Assembly (NCBI GenBank): GCA_965247395.1
Contig: OZ252012.1
Location: forward strand, 124,001-188,000
Origin: CAYRJD01 sp965247395
GTDB lineage: Bacteria > Actinomycetota > Acidimicrobiia > Acidimicrobiales > Poriferisodalaceae
Length of the DNA stretch: 64,000 nucleotides
Direction: 5' to 3'
Below are positions 24,792 to 31,888 of the stretch, piece after piece. Each line of letters opens with the position of its first letter. Within the stretch, counting starts at the first letter, position 1. The notes beneath the pieces are model-generated. The model saw nothing but the letters and a program-made list of their open reading frames with translations. It was not told the origin of the DNA and made no database searches. The position numbers were made by a program, and so were the translations under genes.

Positions 24792-25814
24792 TTATGACTT
24801 GACGGAGCCCGCCAATAGGCCGCGCACGAAGTAGCGCTGAAGTAGGAAGAACACCAGCATCGGTATGCCCGCCTGAACGAACGCACCAGCGGACAGCAGA
24901 TGTTCTCGCAATCCGAATTCGCCAGCCAACGAAGCGATCTTGATGGTGGCGGGGTAGTTAGCGCCGTTTGAGCCGATCATGGTGATAGCGATGAGATAGT
25001 CGTTCCAGGTCCACAAGAATTGGAAGATGGTGAACGCTGCTAAAGCCGGTACCGACAGCGGCACAACTAGGCGCCAGAAGATAGTGAAATGATTGGCGCC
25101 GTCAATGCGGGCCGCCTCGAACAACTCGCGCGGCAGCGAAGTGATGTAGTTGTGCAGCAAGAAGATTGCGAACGGCATGGCAAAGGCGGTGTGGGTAAGC
25201 CATACGGCGGTTGTGGTGCCAGCCAGGTCTAGATCGGGAAACAGAGTTATCACGGTGCCGCTGCCGGGAACGGTCCAGTGCGCACCGCCTGCAAAGAGTT
25301 GCAGCAGAGGTAACAATGCGACCTGGTTAGGTAGAGCCAAAAGCGAAACGGTGCCAATGAACAGCCATTCACGGCCCTTGAAGGGAATCCAGGCGAAGCC
25401 GTAGGCGGCTATGGCTGCAATGGCAACGGGTATGACGGTGGCCGGAATAGCGATGGCAAATGAATTGAAGAGTGCTTGTAACAAACCGCCGGTTTGTTGA
25501 GACGATGAGAGCACGTCGCTGTAATTATCGGCGGTCCAGCCGCCCTCTATGAACGAAACCCACCAGCCTGAAGCGCGTTGGGCATCGCGGGTACGAAACG
25601 AGTTAACAAACAAGCTGACCGTTGGGATGCTCCAGACGAAGACCAGGAACCAGAGCAGCCAGGTTGGCACCGACCCAAGCAGGCGATAGATGAACTTGCC
25701 GGTTCGATCAGCGCGCCCTGGCCTATCTCCCAGCGGGCCCTTTGGTGGAGTAGTTGGCGCGCCTTTGGGCGGCCCGGTGGACTGCTCAGTAGTCGTGGGG
25801 GAGGTAGTAACCAC
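24792..25814 (-). CDS. Carbohydrate ABC transporter permease (MalG type)
   Basis: Inner-membrane permease of 340 residues with six predicted membrane spans and the cytoplasmic EAA loop ELFEAARIDGANHFTIFWRL, which docks the ATPase. The first ~35 residues are a Pro/Gly/Thr-rich cytoplasmic leader (GPPKGAPTTPPKGP). The GTG start is 2 nt after the stop of the upstream permease gene, so the two are translated together and should form the heterodimeric channel. Confidence 0.95.
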   Translation of the reverse strand: MVTTSPTTTEQSTGPPKGAPTTPPKGPLGDRPGRADRTGKFIYRLLGSVPTWLLWFLVFVWSIPTVSLFVNSFRTRDAQRASGWWVSFIEGGWTADNYSDVLSSSQQTGGLLQALFNSFAIAIPATVIPVAIAAIAAYGFAWIPFKGREWLFIGTVSLLALPNQVALLPLLQLFAGGAHWTVPGSGTVITLFPDLDLAGTTTAVWLTHTAFAMPFAIFLLHNYITSLPRELFEAARIDGANHFTIFWRLVVPLSVPALAAFTIFQFLWTWNDYLIAITMIGSNGANYPATIKIASLAGEFGLREHLLSAGAFVQAGIPMLVFFLLQRYFVRGLLAGSVKS

Positions 25815-25816
25815 GA

Positions 25817-27700
25817 TTACATCCTTGCTCGCTGCAAGCGTCGCACATTAAATGCCATTGCCGGCACCACACCTAAGAACAGCACGACCGCTAAGGCCGA
25901 GCCGAGCCCCAGATTGGATTCGGTGAAGGTGCGCTGCCACATCTCGTTTGCTATGACCTGAGTGCCAAAGTTTCCGTTGGTCATTACTCGGACAATGTCG
26001 AAAACCTTCATCACGAGCACGATTAACGAGGTGACGATCACGACCACCGTGGGAGTGATCGTTGGCAAGGTCACCTTAAAGAACACCTGTTGGCCATTGG
26101 CGCCGTCAACCTGAGCGGCTTCAATCAGCTCGCTAGGCACGGCCTTGATGGCGGCTGAGAGAATCACCATGGCGAACCCGGTCTGAATCCAAATCAGAAC
26201 CACCATCAGCCAAACATTGTTGAACGGTCCTTCTTGTACAAACAAAACCGGTTGGCTAATGGTGTCGCCCAGTGGACCTTCTTGGAATCCCCCCAGGCCG
26301 GGGCCAATCAACCGATAACCCAGCCAAATCACTGGCAGCGCGCTTAGCGCAGCACCGATAGCGATAGCGGTTTGACGTCGCCGGATGCCAAACAGGCACA
26401 GTCCAGCCATCACCGCGGTCAACACGGCCAGCAGAATTATTCCGATCGCTTGTCCAACCGTGCCGGGTACGAGTTTGCCCAGTCCCACCCAAAGGGCATT
26501 GAGAGTTCCGGTCTGCGGTTTTTGCGGTGGTCGAGCGATGTACATAAATCGCCAGATGATTCCTGCCCCAACGAACGAAATAGCCATGGGCAAAAAGATC
26601 AAACTCTTTGCTACCGACTCAAAACGGGCGCGGTCGGCCAACACCGCTGCTGCGAGGCCGAGGCTGGTCGAAATAAAGGTGACGACCACTACCCACCACA
26701 GGTTGTTTATGACGGTCCCTCGCAGGCTCGCGAAAACGGCGAAGGTCAGCAGTAATGCACCAACCACTATTGGCGTGGTTGAACCCGACACAGCTGCAAT
26801 CACCTGGCCACGTTTGCGGCCACGCAAAAAACCAACGAGCATGCCGATGGCTAGCAAACCGATTCCTACAAAAAACAGCTGGCTGCTGAATATGTCAGTC
26901 CAGCCGGACAGGTCAACACTGCGCTTATTAGTGAGAATCTCCCCGTAGTTCTGTAGGCCTACTAGTTCTACGCCTCGTTGGTCATAGAGCGAGAGATAAA
27001 TCGTGCGAGCCAGAGGAAAAATCAGGCCTAGGATCACAAACAGAAAGGCCGGACCGAGAAATGCACCTACTCGTGTCCGGTGTTGGATTACGTCTCTGTC
27101 TGATCTGGTGAGAAGTGGTCCGGCACCTAGCGCTGCGCCGAATAGAGCAGTCGGAACTACAACCGCCACGATCATCGCCAATCGTGAGCCGTCGCCGATA
27201 TCAGCGAGCAGCCAGCTACCGGCGGTCCAACCCAGAGCAGCGACCGCCAACAAGCCAGTGAGTCGCACCTTGCCAAAAGGTGCGAAGGCAACCAGATAGG
27301 CCAAGCATGTGATGCCTACAAACAGCGCTAAACCAACCGTGTCAAGGTTCGGTCTTGCCGTCTCACTAACAATGAAGGTGAGAAACAGACCAACTATGGC
27401 GCCGCAGCCTGCTCCGGCGACAGGCCTAATTCGACGGTCAGAAAACAGTCCCGGCGTTAAAACCGTGGCCGCAACGAGTGCTGCGCCAACAATCACCCAA
27501 AGCAAGCTCGGTCCGTCAAAGAGACGGTTGCCTGCTAAGGCTCCAAAGATGGTGACCCCCAACAGTGCACCAACGATGGCTACGTATCTTCGCCAGCGAT
27601 CTACTACAAGATCAAAAAGCCAATTGGCGCCTATGAAAATCAGAGCGCTAACGCCAATTGCAATGACGCTGCTTACAACGGCTCGGACTAGGGCGCCCAT
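25817..27700 (-). CDS. Carbohydrate ABC transporter permease (MalF type) with long membrane N-terminus
   Basis: Permease partner of 627 residues, roughly twice the size of an ordinary MalF-type protein. The permease core begins near residue 208 (RVGAFLGPAFLFVILGL) and includes the EAA loop ELIEAAQVDGANGQQVFFKV. The first ~200 residues contain about six hydrophobic spans (for example IAIGVSALIFIGANWLF) that do not belong to the core. A further hydrophobic pair occurs at ~290-330 and ~395-440. Because the frame is continuous, the extra region is probably a real membrane domain of unknown role. Confidence 0.92.
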   Translation of the reverse strand: MGALVRAVVSSVIAIGVSALIFIGANWLFDLVVDRWRRYVAIVGALLGVTIFGALAGNRLFDGPSLLWVIVGAALVAATVLTPGLFSDRRIRPVAGAGCGAIVGLFLTFIVSETARPNLDTVGLALFVGITCLAYLVAFAPFGKVRLTGLLAVAALGWTAGSWLLADIGDGSRLAMIVAVVVPTALFGAALGAGPLLTRSDRDVIQHRTRVGAFLGPAFLFVILGLIFPLARTIYLSLYDQRGVELVGLQNYGEILTNKRSVDLSGWTDIFSSQLFFVGIGLLAIGMLVGFLRGRKRGQVIAAVSGSTTPIVVGALLLTFAVFASLRGTVINNLWWVVVVTFISTSLGLAAAVLADRARFESVAKSLIFLPMAISFVGAGIIWRFMYIARPPQKPQTGTLNALWVGLGKLVPGTVGQAIGIILLAVLTAVMAGLCLFGIRRRQTAIAIGAALSALPVIWLGYRLIGPGLGGFQEGPLGDTISQPVLFVQEGPFNNVWLMVVLIWIQTGFAMVILSAAIKAVPSELIEAAQVDGANGQQVFFKVTLPTITPTVVVIVTSLIVLVMKVFDIVRVMTNGNFGTQVIANEMWQRTFTESNLGLGSALAVVLFLGVVPAMAFNVRRLQRARM

Positions 27701-27739
27701 TTCAGAAGGCCTTAGGTGCTTGTCTTGTTGCTACGCGCA

Positions 27740-27777
27740 CTAGCTCGGTCACTGATGATCACCAGTGACCGAGCTAG
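27740..27777. terminator. Intercistronic hairpin between binding-protein and permease genes
   Basis: A perfect 15-bp inverted repeat (CTAGCTCGGTCACTG and its complement) around an 8-nt loop (ATGATCAC). It lies between the stop of the binding-protein gene and the start of the MalF-like gene. No T-run follows in the direction of transcription, so it looks more like an mRNA-stabilising or processing hairpin, or a partial attenuator, than a full terminator. Confidence 0.75.
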
Positions 27778-27815
27778 ACGTCACGTTGCGTCTTTCTCCG
27801 GCTTTTGCTACTTGG

Positions 27816-29126
27816 TCAGCCTGTAGGCCAGGAGGCGTCGATGTCCGCGGTGGCTTCAGCGACAGATTTCTCGCCGTTGACTAAGGCCGTGCCCTCGGTC
27901 CAGAATGTGCCTGCACCTACCGCAGCTGGCATCAGGTCTGATCCGTCAAATCGAACCACGTCAGCGTCTAGCAAAATGTTTAGGAACGATTGTTCCAGTG
28001 GCTGGTAGACGCTTGTGTCCTGGTTCTTGGCAGCGGACAAGAAACCAGACAGGCCGCCACCCTTTAGATCAGTCTGAAGGGTTTGGCGTGCTTCGGCGTA
28101 ATCGGAGGATGCAAAGTACTTCATGACTGCCCACACTTCTGGAGCGTCCCTGAAGGCACCGACCAGAGTTCCGGCACCTAGCACCGGAGAATCGCCCTTG
28201 ATTGACGGGAAGTAGAAGGTGTCAACTGCATCCTCGCTACCGTCCGCAAAAACAGTGCCCTCTGGAATGAAGGCGGCATAGAACGAGGCTTGACGGTGCA
28301 TGAAGCAGTCGCCGTCAACCAGTGGCTGCCCATTGTCACCGAATGGAGTGGCGGCAATTGAGCCACCAGCGGCGTACACCATGCCCGGTGTGTTCCAGAG
28401 ATCCAAGACCTCTTGGAATACTCCTGACACCTCAGGTGAGGAGAAGGGCAATGTGCCTGCTACCCACTCGTCATATACGTCCGCTCCGTGTGTGCGCAGC
28501 ATCAGGTCTTCAACCCAGTCGGTGAACGTCCAACCGGTGGCTGGACCCGACTCAATGCCGATGCAGAAGGGAGTGTCGCCGTTAGCGATCATTTCTGCGG
28601 CCAAAGTCTTCAGGTCGTCATAGGTCGTGGGGACTTCGTAGCCCTGGGCTGCGAATCGAGCGGGTTGGTACCAAACCAGCGACTTAAGGTCGGACTTGGT
28701 GGGAATCCCATATTGGGTTCCATCAACATCACCGAAGGCGGTCCAGGCCTGCGACCATTCGCTTTCCATAACGCTGACCACGTCATCAGGCAGTGCTATC
28801 AGGTGACCCTGACGAGCAAAATCTGCCAGCTTGCCGGGCTGCGGGAATACGAAAATATCGGGCGCATTGCCGCCGGCTACCTGAGCGTTGATCTGATCGG
28901 CCGCATCACGTGCACCGGTGTAGCTGATTTGGATGCCGGTTTCTGCAGCAAAGATGTCTAGAGCTGCTTGTAAAGCTCCCGCTTCTTCATCTGAGCTTTC
29001 AGGACCAAACACTGAGACGCTCGTGCCCGACAGATCCGCCGTTTCATCGTCGTCACCGCCACACGCAGCTGCGAGCAAAGCAAATGCCATGAAAGCACTC
29101 AAAAACCATAAAAATTTACGTGGCAC
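27816..29126 (-). CDS. Extracellular sugar-binding lipoprotein (ABC family 1 substrate-binding protein)
   Basis: Lipid-anchored receptor for the transporter, 436 residues. A signal peptide with lipobox LLAAACGG gives acylated Cys22, followed by an acidic linker. Mature-domain features of the MalE/UgpB class include SVFGPESSDEE, APDIFVFPQPGKL, QYGIPTKSDLKSLVWY and GGSIAATPFGDNGQPLVDGDC. GTG 29126 is chosen because AAGGGGAC lies 4-11 nt upstream in the mRNA. It is first in the minus-strand transport unit and preceded by a duplicated operator. Given the GH13 gene upstream, the ligand may be an alpha-glucoside or oligosaccharide. Confidence 0.95.
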   Translation of the reverse strand: MPRKFLWFLSAFMAFALLAAACGGDDDETADLSGTSVSVFGPESSDEEAGALQAALDIFAAETGIQISYTGARDAADQINAQVAGGNAPDIFVFPQPGKLADFARQGHLIALPDDVVSVMESEWSQAWTAFGDVDGTQYGIPTKSDLKSLVWYQPARFAAQGYEVPTTYDDLKTLAAEMIANGDTPFCIGIESGPATGWTFTDWVEDLMLRTHGADVYDEWVAGTLPFSSPEVSGVFQEVLDLWNTPGMVYAAGGSIAATPFGDNGQPLVDGDCFMHRQASFYAAFIPEGTVFADGSEDAVDTFYFPSIKGDSPVLGAGTLVGAFRDAPEVWAVMKYFASSDYAEARQTLQTDLKGGGLSGFLSAAKNQDTSVYQPLEQSFLNILLDADVVRFDGSDLMPAAVGAGTFWTEGTALVNGEKSVAEATADIDASWPTG

Positions 29127-29135
29127 TATGTCCCC

Positions 29136-29197
29136 TTTTTAGAATGCGCTCTATCTGAGCGCACCCATATTTTTAGAATGCGCTCTATCTGAGCGCA
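29136..29197 (-). promoter_or_regulatory. Duplicated palindromic operator upstream of the sugar-binding protein gene
   Basis: Two identical 28-bp copies (29136-29163 and 29170-29197), 34 bp apart, each holding the palindrome TGCGCTC-N5-GAGCGCA (29145-29163 and 29179-29197). A lone half-site GAGCGCA follows at 29232-29238. The spacing of about three helical turns suits cooperative binding of a dimeric repressor or activator. The copies sit between the glucosidase gene and the binding-protein start. No regulator gene is adjacent. Confidence 0.75.
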
Positions 29198-29332
29198 TCT
29201 ATGTGTTGCCGTAAGATAGCCGCTTGACTTTGAGCGCACACGGTAAGCGCCAGCGAGGCTCGCCTTATTGCAAACGCGTTACATGCAAGGGTTTATGCCT
29301 GCCAGCGCCGTGGGACGTTTAAACGGTTTTGG

Positions 29333-30937
29333 CTAGGCAGTTCCGTCTAGCCAGATCACCGCGCTGTGCGCCGAAAGCTCGATGCGCTCGTTGGCTGTTT
29401 CGCTAGTAAGGCTGGTCTTGGCCACGCCGGAAGTGGCGTAGCGGATGGTCGCAGTGGCGGGTACATCCACAGATTGCGCGTCGGCTGAAGTGTTGGCGGC
29501 CACGTGCACCGGACCGCGCATGTAGGAGATAACAGGACCACTGCCATCGTCAGTCCATTCCAGCGGCTGGCTGGCAAAATCGGGTAGCTCACGCCGGGCT
29601 GCCATCAGACTGCTGTAGCGACCAAGCCACGAGTCAGGGTTACCACTTTGAGCGTCGGCTGTTTCTTCATGGGTCCTCGGTTGAGATTCCAACCAGGCAA
29701 CACCGGTGGTGAAACCGTTGTTAGGTCCGTCAGCCCACGGCATGGGTGTGCGGCAGACGTCGCGGCCGTTGTCCACAGGATCGAGCAAAGCGTCCGGTGA
29801 TACCAGTCCGTTAGTCAGGCCTAGTTCTTCGCCTTGATAAAAAACAGGCACGCCCGGCAAGCAAGAGAACAGCACGTTTAGAGCCAATGTTCGCGTGCGA
29901 CCCAGGTCGCCGTCACCGAAACGGGAGGGCGAACGGGATATGTCGTGGCTGCTAGTGGCCCAGAGCAGTCGTTCGCCAACCAACGCCGACGGTTCGATCA
30001 AGCAGCGACGAATCTCGTTGGTTTCCCAGTCAATGTGCATGGGCTCAAACCAAAAGCCGCTGTGCATGCCGTCACCGGGCACAAGATCTGCCAACACCTT
30101 CGGGTCATTGGTGTAGGTCTCGCCCAATAGGAAGGCGTCGTACTCATCACAGATAGCTCTCCAGCGACGGAACACTTCGTGGCTGTCGGGCTGGAAAACG
30201 TCATGGCGATGCTCAAACGCCAGCCATTGTTTGGCCCGCCCGTCGGAGGGATCCCATGGGCCAATCTGAGGGTTAGAGCGCAACTTAGCGTCTTTAACTA
30301 AGCCACCAGCCACATCGATGCGAAAGCCATCTACGCCAAGATCCAACCAGAAACGCAAAATACGGTCGAACTCATCAAGCACCGCAGGGTTGCGCCAATT
30401 GAGGTCGGGTTGCTGTGCAAGGAACAGGTGCATGTAGTACTGGCCTGAGGTTGGATCAAGCGTCCAAGCGGGGCCTCCGAAGTATCCGATCCAGTTATTG
30501 GGAGGGCCGCCATCAGGGCTCGGGTCAGCCCAGATGTAATAGTCGCGATGCTTGGCGTCGCGGCCGGTAAGCGCATCTTGAAACCAGACGTGAGCATCAC
30601 TGGAGTGGTTGGGAACCAAGTCAACGAGGACGCGGATGTTGCGTTCATGCGCATCGGTAATGAGCGTTTCAAAGTCGCCAAGGGTTCCAAAGCTCGGATC
30701 AACGTCGCAGTAGTCGGCTACGTCGTAACCCCAGTCGGCCATTGGTGACGGATAAAACGGGGTGATCCAGATGAAGTCGATGCCAAGGTCGGCCAAATAA
30801 TCCAGGCGCGAGCGGATTCCGTTTAGGTCGCCTATGCCGTCGCCGTTCGTGTCGGCAAACGATCTGATGTAAATCTGGTAGCCGACGGCCCTTCGCCACC
30901 AACGTTCAATCTCGAGCTGCTGCGACCCTGCATTCAT
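29333..30937 (-). CDS. Glycoside hydrolase family 13 alpha-glucosidase-like enzyme
   Basis: Cytoplasmic (no signal peptide) (beta/alpha)8 hydrolase, 534 residues. Conserved regions: YQIYIRSFADTNGDGIGDL, DLVPNHSS, nucleophile Asp208 in GVDGFRIDVAGG, acid/base Glu273 in LLGETYT and transition-state Asp332 in SSHDISR. The motifs resemble oligo-1,6-glucosidase, alpha-glucosidase and trehalose-related enzymes. It probably hydrolyses the oligosaccharide imported by the ABC system encoded downstream. About 200 bp with the operator pair separates it from the binding-protein gene. Confidence 0.93.
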   Translation of the reverse strand: MNAGSQQLEIERWWRRAVGYQIYIRSFADTNGDGIGDLNGIRSRLDYLADLGIDFIWITPFYPSPMADWGYDVADYCDVDPSFGTLGDFETLITDAHERNIRVLVDLVPNHSSDAHVWFQDALTGRDAKHRDYYIWADPSPDGGPPNNWIGYFGGPAWTLDPTSGQYYMHLFLAQQPDLNWRNPAVLDEFDRILRFWLDLGVDGFRIDVAGGLVKDAKLRSNPQIGPWDPSDGRAKQWLAFEHRHDVFQPDSHEVFRRWRAICDEYDAFLLGETYTNDPKVLADLVPGDGMHSGFWFEPMHIDWETNEIRRCLIEPSALVGERLLWATSSHDISRSPSRFGDGDLGRTRTLALNVLFSCLPGVPVFYQGEELGLTNGLVSPDALLDPVDNGRDVCRTPMPWADGPNNGFTTGVAWLESQPRTHEETADAQSGNPDSWLGRYSSLMAARRELPDFASQPLEWTDDGSGPVISYMRGPVHVAANTSADAQSVDVPATATIRYATSGVAKTSLTSETANERIELSAHSAVIWLDGTA

Positions 30938-31021
30938 GTGCTGGTGAGATTAGGCGGCCCAGCGGGTAATACAGAAGTGCACGGCGGTGAGTTGCAGGGC
31001 GCGTGATTAGCTTTGCCTGTA

Positions 31022-31840
31022 ATGAAACGGCTGCCTAGCGATACCTACACGCACGGCCATCACGCCTCAGTGGTCGGCCAGCATGCACGCCGCACCGCCG
31101 AAGACTGTGCGGCCTTTGCGCGCGAGGTAATTGCGGCCGACTCCACGCTTCTCGATGTGGGATGTGGCCCGGCCTCCATCACGGTGGGCTTGGGGCGCTG
31201 GGCTTCAAAAGGACGAATCATCGGTATCGACACCAGTGAAGAAATTCTCAAGACAGCCAGCAAGACGCTCAGCGATGCTGGAGTTGACAATGTTGAGCTA
31301 AGGCTGGCTTCGGTTTATGAACTGCCTTTTGAAGATCACACATTTGACGTGACCTACGCTCACCAGATCTTGCAGCACTTATCTCAACCGGTAGCGGCTT
31401 TGGCTGAGATGGCGCGAGTTACACGACCCGGCGGTTTCGTGGCCGTGCGAGATGCCGACTACTCCACCATGCGTGGCTCGCCCTATGGAGACATCCATGA
31501 TCGTTGGCGAGATATCTACGATCAGGTTTGTCGCCGCAATCAGGCGGAGCCAAACGCCGGGCATCATCTGTTGGGATGGTGCCGCGAAGCAGGGCTGGTC
31601 AACGTGACGATGTCAGCGTCGGTATGGCAGTTTTGGACACCCGAAGAGCGACGCAACTGGGGTTACTCAACAGCAGAGCGTTGCCTTGAGTCCGACTTTG
31701 CTAAACAGGCAATCGAATACGACATTGCGACTCGATCGCAGATGCAGGAAATCTCTGAGGGTTGGCGCAAGTGGGCGGATGACCCGAGCGGCTATTTTCA
31801 CTTCATCCACGGCGAGGCACTCATCGAAGTGCCCGGTTGA
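31022..31840 (+). CDS. Class I SAM-dependent methyltransferase (UbiE-like)
   Basis: Methyltransferase of about 272 residues. Motif I is LLDVGCGPASITVGLG, the motif II acidic residue is in IGIDTSEE, and motif III region VTYAHQILQHLSQP is followed by VTRPGGFVAVRDAD. ATG 31022 is preferred; a TTG at 31013 would add three residues. No clear ribosome-binding site was seen. The acceptor is unknown; related proteins methylate quinones, sterols or small metabolites. Confidence 0.88.
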   Translation: MKRLPSDTYTHGHHASVVGQHARRTAEDCAAFAREVIAADSTLLDVGCGPASITVGLGRWASKGRIIGIDTSEEILKTASKTLSDAGVDNVELRLASVYELPFEDHTFDVTYAHQILQHLSQPVAALAEMARVTRPGGFVAVRDADYSTMRGSPYGDIHDRWRDIYDQVCRRNQAEPNAGHHLLGWCREAGLVNVTMSASVWQFWTPEERRNWGYSTAERCLESDFAKQAIEYDIATRSQMQEISEGWRKWADDPSGYFHFIHGEALIEVPG

Positions 31841-31841
31841 C

Positions 31842-31871
31842 CTGGTCTAGTTGATCCGGTCTAGTTGATCG
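31842..31871 (+). repeat. 15-nt tandem duplication between genes
   Basis: CTGGTCTAGTTGATC followed by CGGTCTAGTTGATCG, immediately after the methyltransferase stop codon and before the CoA transferase. Confidence 0.85.
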
Positions 31872-31888
31872 TGCCGAACGGAGGTGAA

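Noticed and set aside
26385..26948. 187-aa plus-strand ORF opposite the MalF gene
   Set aside because: It is antisense to a clear permease with hydrophobic spans and shows Pro/Arg-rich composition typical of shadows.
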